64,000 bases of DNA, from contig JBGAIM010000001.1 in NCBI GenBank assembly GCA_044225555.1, positions 124,001 through 188,000 on the forward strand, given 5' to 3'. The DNA comes from JADLHS01 sp044225555. Its GTDB lineage: Bacteria; Verrucomicrobiota; Verrucomicrobiia; Limisphaerales; JADLHS01. The notes under the pieces were generated by a model. The model searched no databases and had not been told where the DNA came from. It was given only the letters and a program-made list of their open reading frames with translations. The translations under genes and the position numbers were made by a program. Below, one piece after another: positions 51,501 to 59,081 of this stretch. Every line of letters begins with the position of its first letter. Position 1 is the first letter of the stretch.

Positions 51501-52615
51501 CTTTCAGTCCCGACGGTAAATTACTCGCCGCGGGAAGTTGGGACTCCACGATACAGGTATTCGATTTTCAGACTAGGGAAGAACTGACGGTGATCACCGG
51601 GCACAAAGGAGCTGTCGTGCGCCTTGCCTTCTCGAACGATGGAAAGACCCTTGCCAGTGCCGGGGACGATTGTACGGTTAGGCTATGGAATGTTGCTACC
51701 TGGCGTGAGCTGATCACGCTTAAGACCGACTGGCCAGCTCGCTACCTGGCTTTCTCTCCGGCGGGGCGAATACTTGCTACAGGAGGAGACAATGGTAAGG
51801 CACAATTTTGGCGGGCCCCAATCCTGGCGGATTTTGAAAAATCGCTAACCCGCCCGACAAATGGACGATCACAGTCGCCAACCGAGGTCAGCGCAGTCCT
51901 CGCCGCAAAAGGCGAAAGCACAAATCACACGGAGTTTTCGAGGTGGACGAATGCCAATAACGCTGCGCTCAAGGCGCAGGATCTCACGCAGCGGATGGGC
52001 CGATCTGGCCGATGGCGTGATGGGATCACCGAGGCACGCCAGGCCATCGCGTTGGATCCAGCCAACGAAGAGAACTATTTCGACTTGGCATTGTTGCTCG
52101 CCGCAGCAGGTGACGTTGAGGAATATCATGCTTTCTGTCGTAAATTTGCTGAGCAATTCAAGACCACGCGTGACCCGGTCCTGGCTGAACGAATAGCCAA
52201 ATCATGCCTCGTCCTGCCACTGTCCGGTGCGGATCTAGAAGCAGTTAGCCAGCTGGCGGATATAGCGGCTGCGGCCACTGACCGTGAACGGGGATGGGCC
52301 TCTTGGAACCACCTCTGTCAGGCCCTTGTACAGCACCGGCGCGGAAACCCGCAGGCTGCCTTGGAGTTGGCCTCCAAGAGTCTCGCCGCAACAGGCCTGG
52401 CTGATTATCATCGCTATGCCTCGGCATTCATGGTTATTGGCCTGTCGCACCAGCAACTCGGAAATTCAAATGAAGCACGCTCAGCGATGGAGCAGGGAAA
52501 GGCGATCATCAAAGAGAAACTGCCGAATTTGGAAAGTGGTGATCTTGGCACCTACTGGCGCGACTGGATCCTCGCTCAGGCGCTCCGTCAGGAAGCAGAG
52601 ATGAGCATTAAGTAG
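48545..52615 (+). CDS. Membrane Ser/Thr protein kinase 1 with WD40 and TPR-like tail
   Basis: Protein of 1,356 residues. A four-Cys zinc ribbon opens it (VCPDCGKELALQ...LCPHCLLKLAE, residues 5-33). The Hanks-type kinase spans ~60-360: GEGGMGTV loop near 75, VALKVVK lysine near 98, HRDIKPTN near 189 and DFGIAKA near 212, all intact. One membrane helix at ~393-415 is followed by a short coiled coil. About a dozen WD40 blades lie at ~515-1,095 (FSPDGKLLAAGSWDSTI type) and TPR-like helices at ~1,140-1,350. The kinase faces the cytoplasm, so the WD40 sensor part would be outside. Partners and substrates are unknown. Confidence 0.92.
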   Translation: MSKRVCPDCGKELALQTLAGLCPHCLLKLAERAQRGKIESDDPHVPAPLVKAFPIHFSTEKPGDHIGRYKLLQEIGEGGMGTVWMAEQEEPVRRRVALKVVKLGMDTKQVIGRFEAERQALALMDHPNIAKVLDAGATDTGRPFFVMELVKGIPITKYCDDHKLNPESRLNLFVDVCRAVQHAHQKGIIHRDIKPTNILIANQDGNPVPKVIDFGIAKATDQKLTDKTVFTAFEQFMGTPAYMSPEQAEMNALDVDTRSDIYSLGVLLYELLTGKTPFETKELVSAGIEGMRRLIREKEPVRPSTRISSLANAELTSVARQRQSEPPKLISSLRGDLDWIVMKTLEKDRSRRYDTANGLAMDIQRYLKSEPIVARPPSQLYRFQKTLRRNKLVFAGTAAIAGALLLGIVGTSWQAFRATRAEQNRRQLYEQAEAARAAEAKARQDADARERTARRSAYASDVKAATLAIEEGNLALAARLLAAHVPMPGQEDLRGFEWRYLWGQSQGQQKHTFIGSGGPVYCIAYTPDGKMLASGNDDGTITLWDIATGDVVGTCRGHGGRVISVAFSGDGKLASGSEDGHVRLWDVGSRKTIFIQEYRRPRVAFSGSWLAIAPGGTPNGDEEVGEVELWDYASGRQLHRLPESGNRIAFSNDGKMLATGSRNGQITIWDPANGEKLDRVFGRQVRAMAFSPDRGLLAYVLTGQRVVYLRNLKQKGQFTMVEELGTIVQDIAFSPDGQLLAMANQDHTVSLWNVAARRKVAQMHGHYGEIWAVAFSPDGKSFATAGLDDTIRVWDYSSNMTALVITNALIDKWSWVGHPVFSSDDKMFAVTVRNSGLELRDTDSGSRIIQLPSSGLPVGFSREGQLLARDSGFTGLTSWNLRSGTADGARIALGVFPGGIFANAVSSDLRLVATASKDYLVVRSITNGEYLMGFGTPSTARCVEFSSDGRFLGTGHFDRMARIWDVTKSQLAWTIGGFHDTVGDVAFSPDGKLLAAGSWDSTIQVFDFQTREELTVITGHKGAVVRLAFSNDGKTLASAGDDCTVRLWNVATWRELITLKTDWPARYLAFSPAGRILATGGDNGKAQFWRAPILADFEKSLTRPTNGRSQSPTEVSAVLAAKGESTNHTEFSRWTNANNAALKAQDLTQRMGRSGRWRDGITEARQAIALDPANEENYFDLALLLAAAGDVEEYHAFCRKFAEQFKTTRDPVLAERIAKSCLVLPLSGADLEAVSQLADIAAAATDRERGWASWNHLCQALVQHRRGNPQAALELASKSLAATGLADYHRYASAFMVIGLSHQQLGNSNEARSAMEQGKAIIKEKLPNLESGDLGTYWRDWILAQALRQEAEMSIK

Positions 52616-52761
52616 AGGTGATCCGAGCCTGTGAACTGCAAATAGTGGCACAGTGTCTCCTGAGTGCAGCTCAAAGAAATAGCGCGGGACCTTTTCAGTC
52701 GCCGCGCCATCAATTGCGGGCCGCGTAATTGTGGTTACGGACCGTCGTGGCCTGCTCTCGC

Positions 52762-53034
52762 TCAATCCACCAAACAATAGGTTCCGTCCGCGAGATAAAA
52801 TGTGTGTGATTGCGCTGCCAGAACCTTCGGTCGGATTATCTTCATACTAATTGGCCACCTGAAGGTCAGGTAGGCGTCACGAGGCATTATGTCAATGAGT
52901 TGCAGTTGGTTGCCCGCGACAGGACTCGTGCCGTGAGCTTGAGCACTCGGGGCGGTGTGACTCATTTTCGCAATGCTGACCGTGACAATCGCTAGGACAG
53001 CGAGGACTGCAAGTTTCTTGGTAGTGTTCTTCAT
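52762..53034 (-). CDS. Small exported protein between kinase genes
   Basis: Protein of 90 residues with a signal peptide or anchor (KKLAVLAVLAIVTVSIAKM) and a short extracytoplasmic part ending LADGTYCLVD. A start 18 codons upstream (MERTLVEVYK) is possible. No family is recognised. It runs against the kinase genes and has its own copy of the conserved promoter-like motif on the minus strand, suggesting it belongs to the same regulon, perhaps as a ligand or modulator of the kinases (inference). Confidence 0.5.
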   Translation of the reverse strand: MKNTTKKLAVLAVLAIVTVSIAKMSHTAPSAQAHGTSPVAGNQLQLIDIMPRDAYLTFRWPISMKIIRPKVLAAQSHTFYLADGTYCLVD

Positions 53035-53124
53035 AGTTTTTGATGTTGTTTTGTCGCTTTTGTATACTTCAACCAGCGTTCGTTCCACCTTGCTGGATTT
53101 GCTGGTGGGCGCTGGCCTTCACTT

Positions 53125-53156
53125 ATTCCTCATAGGTTTTCTCTGCGAAGGTTACA
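53125..53156 (-). promoter_or_regulatory. Putative ECF-type promoter on the minus strand (TGTAACCTT-N16-GAGGAAT)
   Basis: Reading leftward, TGTAACCTT occupies 53,156-53,148, then 16 bases and GAGGAAT at 53,131-53,125. It is 90 bp before the ATG of the small exported protein (36 bp before the alternative upstream start). Box 1 and spacing are identical to the kinase promoters. Confidence 0.45.
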
Positions 53157-53270
53157 AAGTGGTTTTTCCAATTTCGGCCAAGAACGATCCCTCTTGCGTG
53201 GATGGCCTAGACACTTAGCATGGGCTTCCTCGCCCGGTAGGGTCGGCATCTCACGGTTGCGCGGCGAGAA

Positions 53271-53301
53271 TGTAACCTTGTCGTCCGTTCTCTGTGTGAA
53301 T
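53271..53301 (+). promoter_or_regulatory. Putative ECF-type promoter of kinase 2 (TGTAACCTT-N16-GTGAAT)
   Basis: TGTAACCTT at 53,271-53,279 and GTGAAT at 53,296-53,301, again nine bases before the ATG. The sequence between -10 box and ATG (TGGTAGGCC) is nearly the same as at kinases 1 and 3. Confidence 0.65.
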
Positions 53302-53310
53302 TGGTAGGCC

Positions 53311-55110
53311 ATGTCAAATCGCGTATGTCCAGATTGCGGAAAAGAACTGCCGCTCCAGACCCCTGCGGGTCTGTGCCCCCACTGTTTGCTGAAGCTCGCG
53401 GAGAGAGCCGCGCCCGCCGCCCCGCCGCCATTGATCCCCCGTTCCTCCGAACAGCCCGGCGAGCGCATTGGGCGCTACAAACTGCTCGAAGTCATCGGCG
53501 AGGGTGGATTCGGCACTGTCTGGCTGGCCGAGCAACACGAACCCGTCCGGCGCAAGGTGGCGCTCAAGATCATCAAGCTGGGCATGGATACCAAGGAGGT
53601 CATAGCCCGCTTCGAAGCTGAACGCCAAGCCTTGGCGTTGATGGATCATCCCAACATCGCGCGAGTGTTTGATGGCGGCGCAACGGAAAACGGCCGGCCT
53701 TTTTTCGTGATGGAATTGGTGAAGGGGGTACGTATCACGGACTATTGTGATACCCGCCGCCTGAACACGGAAGCCAGACTCAAGCTCTTCATCGAAGTTT
53801 GTCAGGCCGTGCAGCACGCGCACCAAAAGGGCGTCATTCATCGCGACCTGAAGCCCAATAATGTGCTCGTCACCGAACAGGACGGGCGTGCGGCGCCCAA
53901 GGTGATTGACTTCGGCATCGCCAAGGCCACTGGGCAGGAACTGACCGACAAGACGCTCTTTACGCGTTTCAACCAGATGATCGGCACCCCCGCCTACATG
54001 AGCCCCGAGCAAGCGGGCATGGGCAGCCTGGATGTAGACACGCGCAGCGACATCTACTCGCTAGGCGTGCTGCTGTATGAACTGCTGACAGGGAGACTAC
54101 CATTCTCGAATGAGGAATTACTCAAGGCCGGATTGGACCAGGTATTACGAACGATCCGGGAGCAAGATCCCCCGAAACCCTCCACACGGTTGAGCACATT
54201 GACGAAGGAGGACTTGCAGACGGTGGCCCAACGGCGTGGTGCCGAACCTGCGCGGTTGAGCCGGCTGGTACGGGGCGAACTGGATTGGATTGCGATGAAG
54301 ACGCTGGAAAAAGACCGCCGGCGCCGCTACGAACAGGCAAATGGTCTCGCCAACGACATTCAACGATTCTTGGCGGATGAACCCGTTGAGGCGCGTCCTC
54401 CAAATGGAGTCTACCGGCTTCGAAGATTCATACGGCGGAACAGACTCACTTTCACAGTTGGTGCAGTCCTTGTGGTAGCAGTCGCGCTTGGGATGGCAAT
54501 CGAGGCCCGACAATCGGCTCGCGCCGCCCGGTCGGGAACTGTGGACAGCAAGTATCAACGCGACGACCAGACACAATCGAATTCGCCAGCCACGAATCAG
54601 CAATCGAGCGATCTAGCTGAAAAGGAGGTCAAAGATGTGCAGAGGGAAACTACCGCAGCCACCGGGGCTCGGGAGAACGAGCAGTCTTTTGAACTCGCGC
54701 TGAGAACCGGAATTGATGCACTGAACCGACTCGATTTCAACTACGCGCTTAATGAAGCCGTCATCGCGCTAAGTTTTCGCACCAATGATGCAGCCGCCCT
54801 GAAGCTGAAATCGGACGCGGAAGCGGGATTAAGCAGGCTATTTCTACTTACCCAGAAATTGGCAAAACTTGACAATGAACTGGATACCATGATGGCGATG
54901 TTTGGACTCAAACGTAACAATCAGCGTCCTACGACCTCAGAGGCCAGTCAGATAAAGAGACTTTCAATAATTGATCGGCAAACGAAGGAGTCCTACCTCG
55001 ACCGAGTTTCATGGCTTAGACGAGAGTACGTAGGGGTTGGCAACCTTACGCCTGATCGCGAAAACGATCTGAAGAATTTGAAAACAACGATTCAAATGTG
55101 GCCGGATTGA
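53311..55110 (+). CDS. Membrane Ser/Thr protein kinase 2 (short, no WD40 tail)
   Basis: Protein of 599 residues. Zinc ribbon (VCPDCGKELPLQ...LCPHCLLKLAE), kinase domain with GEGGFGTV near 60, HRDLKPNN near 176 and DFGIAKA, then one membrane helix at ~377-397 (LTFTVGAVLVVAVALGMAI). The first ~375 residues are nearly identical in sequence to kinase 3. The extracytoplasmic part is quite different: ~200 residues, Gln/Ser-rich at first, then helical (ALRTGIDALNRLDFNYALNEAV), without WD40 blades. Kinase motifs are complete. It appears to be a paralogue with an exchanged sensor region. Confidence 0.9.
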   Translation: MSNRVCPDCGKELPLQTPAGLCPHCLLKLAERAAPAAPPPLIPRSSEQPGERIGRYKLLEVIGEGGFGTVWLAEQHEPVRRKVALKIIKLGMDTKEVIARFEAERQALALMDHPNIARVFDGGATENGRPFFVMELVKGVRITDYCDTRRLNTEARLKLFIEVCQAVQHAHQKGVIHRDLKPNNVLVTEQDGRAAPKVIDFGIAKATGQELTDKTLFTRFNQMIGTPAYMSPEQAGMGSLDVDTRSDIYSLGVLLYELLTGRLPFSNEELLKAGLDQVLRTIREQDPPKPSTRLSTLTKEDLQTVAQRRGAEPARLSRLVRGELDWIAMKTLEKDRRRRYEQANGLANDIQRFLADEPVEARPPNGVYRLRRFIRRNRLTFTVGAVLVVAVALGMAIEARQSARAARSGTVDSKYQRDDQTQSNSPATNQQSSDLAEKEVKDVQRETTAATGARENEQSFELALRTGIDALNRLDFNYALNEAVIALSFRTNDAAALKLKSDAEAGLSRLFLLTQKLAKLDNELDTMMAMFGLKRNNQRPTTSEASQIKRLSIIDRQTKESYLDRVSWLRREYVGVGNLTPDRENDLKNLKTTIQMWPD

Positions 55111-55225
55111 GTTTGATCCTTAACAACCAAAATCTCCAATCTGACTTGTTAGTGAGCAAGCGTTTCCTAGCATCGGAAGCACAAAATGCCAGATCTCTGA
55201 CACTGCAGGGTGTGGTTGGAAGAGA

Positions 55226-55256
55226 TGTAACCTTGGCGAGCGTTTGCTGTGTGAAT
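55226..55256 (+). promoter_or_regulatory. Putative ECF-type promoter of kinase 3 (TGTAACCTT-N16-GTGAAT)
   Basis: TGTAACCTT at 55,226-55,234 and GTGAAT at 55,251-55,256, nine bases before the ATG, with CAGTAGGCC in between. Same spacing as the other kinase promoters. Confidence 0.65.
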
Positions 55257-55265
55257 CAGTAGGCC

Positions 55266-58200
55266 ATGTCAAAACGCGTTTGTCCCGATTGCGGAAAAGA
55301 GCTGGCACTTCAGACCCCGGCAGGGCTGTGCCCTCACTGCTTGCTGAGACTCGCGGAGAGAGCCGCGCCCGCCGCCCCGCCGCCATCGATGCCCCTTTCC
55401 TCCGAACAACCCGGCGAGCGCATCGGCCGCTACAAGCTCCTCGAAGTCATCGGCGAGGGTGGCTTCGGCACCGTCTGGCTGGCCGAGCAACACGAACCCG
55501 TTCGGCGCAAGGTGGCGCTTAAGATCATCAAGCTGGGCATGGACACCAAGGAAGTGGTCGCCCGCTTCGAGGCCGAGCGCCAGGCACTGGCACTCATGGA
55601 TCACCCGAGCATCGCGCGCGTTTTCGACGGCGGTGCGACGGAAAGTGGCCGGCCGTATTTCGTAATGGAATTGGTCAAAGGGGTGCGGATCACCGAGTAC
55701 TGTGACGCCCGCCGCTTGAACACTGAAGCGCGGCTTAAGCTCTTCATGGAAGTTTGCCAGGCCGTACAGCACGCGCATCAGAAGGGTGTCATCCATCGTG
55801 ATCTCAAACCCAACAACGTGCTCGTCACCGAACAGGACGGGCGGGCGGTGCCCAAGGTAATTGATTTCGGCATTGCCAAGGCCACCGGACCGGAACTGAC
55901 GGACCAGACGTTCTTCACCCGGTTCAACCAGGTGATCGGGACGCCTGCCTACATGAGTCCCGAGCAGGCGGGCATGGGCAGCCTGGATGTGGACACGCGC
56001 AGCGACATCTATGCGCTGGGCGTATTGCTCTACGAACTTCTGACGGGAAGAACGCCCTTCGCCAATGAGGAATTGCTCAAGGCCGGCTGGGATCAGGTGC
56101 TCAAGATCATCCGGGAACAGGACCCGCCCAAGCCCTCGACACGCTTGAGCACGTTAGCCAAAGACGACCTACTGCGGGTGGCCCAACGCCGAGATGCCGA
56201 GCCGACGCGGCTAAGTCGATTGGTGCGCGGCGAACTGGACTGGATTGTCATGAAGTGTCTGGAGAAGGACCGGGCGCGGCGTTACGAAACGGCCAATGGC
56301 TTGGCGAGTGACCTTCGCCGATTTCTCGACCAGGAGCCCATCATCGCGGCCCCACCTTCCGCGTTCTATCGTTTCTCGAAGTTCGCGAGACGGAACAAGA
56401 CCACCGTTCTTACAGCGTTGGGTTTTGCCTTCGTTCTGCTCATCGGATCGGTCGTTAGTTCTTGGCAAGCTGTCGTGGCAAACAAAGCGAGGAACGAAGC
56501 GACTCAGGCAAGGCTTACCGAAAGCCAAGCACGTCTCCATGCAGAGGAGCAACGACAAGTATCCGAACGCAACCTATACGCAGCGAATATGACCCTAGCT
56601 CAGCAGGCTTGGGAGGAGCGCAACATGGGGCGGATGAAGCAATTGCTAGAGAAGACCCGGGAGTATCCCAACCGCGGCTTTGAGTGGTATTACTGGCAAA
56701 GAGAAGCCCATCGCGATTTGAGAACTCTCCGGGGACACACTGGTCTTGTTTGGTCGGCAGCCTTTTCGCCAGATAGCAAACGCATCGTCACCGGTAGTGA
56801 GGATACGACCGCCAAAGTATGGGATGCACTAAGCGGCCAGGAAATGCTGACCCTCAGGGGGCATACTAACAGTGTTCTCTTTGCCGCATTTTCCCCTGAT
56901 GGCAAGCGGATTGTTACCGCCAGCGTTGACATGACCGCCAGGGTGTGGGATGCGCTTACTGGAAGCGAACTCCTTACTCTTAAGGGCCACAGCAACCGAC
57001 TCGTTTCTGCTTCTTTTTCGGCGGATGGGAGGCGGATTGTCACCGGAAGTTACGACGGGACAACCCGAGTTTGGGATTCCGAAAGTGACCGTGAATTGCT
57101 CAATCTTCAGAACAGGTCCGAGCCTTGCTCTGCCTGGTCGCCCGACGGCGAAAAAATTCTTACTGGAATAACCTTGTGGGACGCCTCCAGCGGTCGGCAA
57201 TTGCTTACGCTGGAAGGGCACGCTGACGGGACTGACATGATTAACTCGGCTACATTCTCTTCGGATGCGAAACTCATCGTTACAGGAAGCTGGGACGGCA
57301 CTGCTAAAGTGTGGGATGCAGCTAGTGGAAAGGTTTTGAGGACGCTAAATACGCTCGTCACGTCTGCTTGTATCGCTTCAGATGGCCAACTGATTGCTAC
57401 GGGACATGATGACGGGGCCACGAGTCTGTGGGACACAATGAGCGGTAAAGAACTCCTTGTGCTAAGAGGCCACACCGCGCGGATCAACTCTGTTCAATTC
57501 TCGCCTGATTCTAAGCAAATTGTGACCGCCAGTTTCGATCACACGGCCAAAGTATGGAGTGCCGCGCGCCAGCAGGGCTTCCTTTCGCTTATCGGACACC
57601 GGATGGGAATGGACCTTGCCGCAGTGTCCTCGGATGGTCATTTGTTGGTCACAGTAGAAAGCGACTCGAATCAGGTGGCCAAGGTGTGGGAGCTAACCAG
57701 TGGCCAGGCGCGGCTGGTACTTGCCGGCCATTATGGATTTGTTAGTTCCGTAGTTTTCTCTCCCGATAGTCACCTGATTGCCACTGCCAGTTCCGATGGA
57801 ACTTGCAAAGTGTGGAACGTGGCGGATGGGAGGGAAGTGCAGTCATTCGGGGCGCACAGTAACTACGGTATATCCTACGCCCTGGGCTTTTCTCCTGATG
57901 GTAAGTTTATTGTCACCGGAGGCTCCGGACGGAAAGCTAAGGTATGGGACGTGAACACAGGGCAGGAGTTACTGAATCTTACTGGACACGCTTCGAATAT
58001 ATGTTCTGTGTGCTTCTCTCCCGACGGTAAGCGGATCGTAACCGGCAGCAAAGATCACACAGCAAGAGTCTGGGATGCCATCGGCGGATCCTTAATCCTC
58101 ACTCTGGCGGAACACAATGACTGGGTGCATTGTGTTGGCTATTCGCCCGACGGCCGTTTTATCGTAACTGGAAGCCGGGATGCAACAGCCATAGTCTGGG

Positions 58201-58493
58201 ATGCGGTGAGTGGTCGTAAGATCACCACCCTCAATGGTCACCAATATTGGGTTGACACTTGTGCATTCAGCCGGAATGGAAAGCGAATCGTGACCAGCAG
58301 CTGGGACCGCACAGTAAGGGTTTGGGATCCTTCGACAGGCTCTCAAGTGCTCGTGCTTAAAGCCGACACTACCAAGATCAAATCAGTAGGTTTTTCTTCT
58401 GACGGCCAGAAAATCGTCGCCGCACTATTTGAGGGAGCAGTGCGAGTATGGGATGCTGCGACGCCACAAGAGATTGCGATTTGGGAGAAATAA
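55266..58493 (+). CDS. Membrane Ser/Thr protein kinase 3 with WD40 tail
   Basis: Protein of 1,075 residues. Zinc ribbon, kinase domain (GEGGFGTV near 60, HRDLKPNN near 176, DFGIAKA), membrane helix at ~378-398 (VLTALGFAFVLLIGSVVSSW), short coiled coil, then about 13-14 WD40 blades from ~485 to the end (LRGHTGLVWSAAFSPDSKRI, VTGSEDTTAKVWDA and similar). Unlike kinase 1 it stops after the propellers, with no TPR tail. All catalytic residues are present. Last gene of the island before the right attachment site. Confidence 0.92.
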   Translation: MSKRVCPDCGKELALQTPAGLCPHCLLRLAERAAPAAPPPSMPLSSEQPGERIGRYKLLEVIGEGGFGTVWLAEQHEPVRRKVALKIIKLGMDTKEVVARFEAERQALALMDHPSIARVFDGGATESGRPYFVMELVKGVRITEYCDARRLNTEARLKLFMEVCQAVQHAHQKGVIHRDLKPNNVLVTEQDGRAVPKVIDFGIAKATGPELTDQTFFTRFNQVIGTPAYMSPEQAGMGSLDVDTRSDIYALGVLLYELLTGRTPFANEELLKAGWDQVLKIIREQDPPKPSTRLSTLAKDDLLRVAQRRDAEPTRLSRLVRGELDWIVMKCLEKDRARRYETANGLASDLRRFLDQEPIIAAPPSAFYRFSKFARRNKTTVLTALGFAFVLLIGSVVSSWQAVVANKARNEATQARLTESQARLHAEEQRQVSERNLYAANMTLAQQAWEERNMGRMKQLLEKTREYPNRGFEWYYWQREAHRDLRTLRGHTGLVWSAAFSPDSKRIVTGSEDTTAKVWDALSGQEMLTLRGHTNSVLFAAFSPDGKRIVTASVDMTARVWDALTGSELLTLKGHSNRLVSASFSADGRRIVTGSYDGTTRVWDSESDRELLNLQNRSEPCSAWSPDGEKILTGITLWDASSGRQLLTLEGHADGTDMINSATFSSDAKLIVTGSWDGTAKVWDAASGKVLRTLNTLVTSACIASDGQLIATGHDDGATSLWDTMSGKELLVLRGHTARINSVQFSPDSKQIVTASFDHTAKVWSAARQQGFLSLIGHRMGMDLAAVSSDGHLLVTVESDSNQVAKVWELTSGQARLVLAGHYGFVSSVVFSPDSHLIATASSDGTCKVWNVADGREVQSFGAHSNYGISYALGFSPDGKFIVTGGSGRKAKVWDVNTGQELLNLTGHASNICSVCFSPDGKRIVTGSKDHTARVWDAIGGSLILTLAEHNDWVHCVGYSPDGRFIVTGSRDATAIVWDAVSGRKITTLNGHQYWVDTCAFSRNGKRIVTSSWDRTVRVWDPSTGSQVLVLKADTTKIKSVGFSSDGQKIVAALFEGAVRVWDAATPQEIAIWEK

Positions 58494-59081
58494 GAGAAAT
58501 TTGTAATAAGCCGCATCTACGCACACCGGCTTGAACGCCTCGGCGTGTTCCTTGGGGGGTACCCCTCTTCGATTACCTAATCGGGACTTTGCCGTGGTAT
58601 TCGTAATGCGACGGCGTGTCAAGCGGGTCCGGCCATCACATCCCTCGCAATTCCAACCCGAGGCGCCGATGTGGACGCCCTTAGTCGCGAGTGCCGCCGC
58701 TGCCCTATTTATTTGCTCCCGCTCGAAGACATGTCGCTAGCCTGCAAAGTCGTCCTACAAGGATCAATGGCAACCGAAATGGTCATCGCCCTATTGCAAA
58801 AAATTTTCGAGCCGATGAATGCATGCAATCAATGCCCTCCCCCACACACTCCGCCCCCCCCCCACCCCTCCGAGCCGACGGGACAGGACGGGACAAAAAT
58901 TCTTCGTGATCGTGCGTTCAGGTGCGGTCGTGAGAAAATGGAGTTCGCCGATTCTCGAACAAAGTCGCATGTTCACGCATGACCATGAACAACCGTCTCC
59001 TTTCAACTCCCCCCGCCTCCACCATATTTTATGGCGTTATTCTGTGATCAAAAATCTGGGAGGCTTGACTTGCCGGGCGAG
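58494..59081. other. Island right end and junction, no gene
   Basis: About 590 bp without a credible gene; short frames have atypical composition. It contains a C-rich tract near 58,840-58,870 and the right attachment site. A palindrome GGGGTACCCC at about 58,555 may act as a terminator for kinase 3, but it lacks a U-run. Confidence 0.5.
59002..59027 (+). repeat. Right attachment site of island (attR)
   Basis: Perfect 26-bp copy of the tmRNA 3' end found at 17,091-17,116, same orientation. Upstream sequence here has no other tmRNA features, so this is the duplicated attachment core and not a second tmRNA. It marks the boundary back to host DNA. Confidence 0.9.

Larger units (their letters stand above)
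17091..59027. mobile_element. Integrative genomic island inserted at the 3' end of ssrA (~41.9 kb)
   Basis: Bounded by a perfect 26-bp direct repeat derived from the tmRNA 3' end, with a tyrosine integrase reading inward from the left end and two excisionase-like HTH genes close behind. The cargo is typical accessory DNA: type I restriction-modification, an RHS protein, a secreted nuclease, a primase-like remnant and a sigma-factor/kinase signalling block. No conjugation, packaging or tail genes were recognised, so it is either mobilised by others or degenerate. Gene fragments (hsdM and CHC2-type remnants) show past rearrangement. Confidence 0.85.

Noticed and set aside
58830..58900. C-rich tract near 58,850 as a functional element
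   Set aside because: It is a simple run of C with no hairpin partner or coding context; nothing beyond low complexity can be claimed.
58531..58982. Short frames after kinase 3
   Set aside because: They overlap a C-rich tract and each other in several frames and resemble no protein family.
58981..59027. A second tmRNA or tRNA copy at the right island end
   Set aside because: Only the 26-bp 3' end is present, without the 5' strand, tag frame or pseudoknots, as expected for attR.
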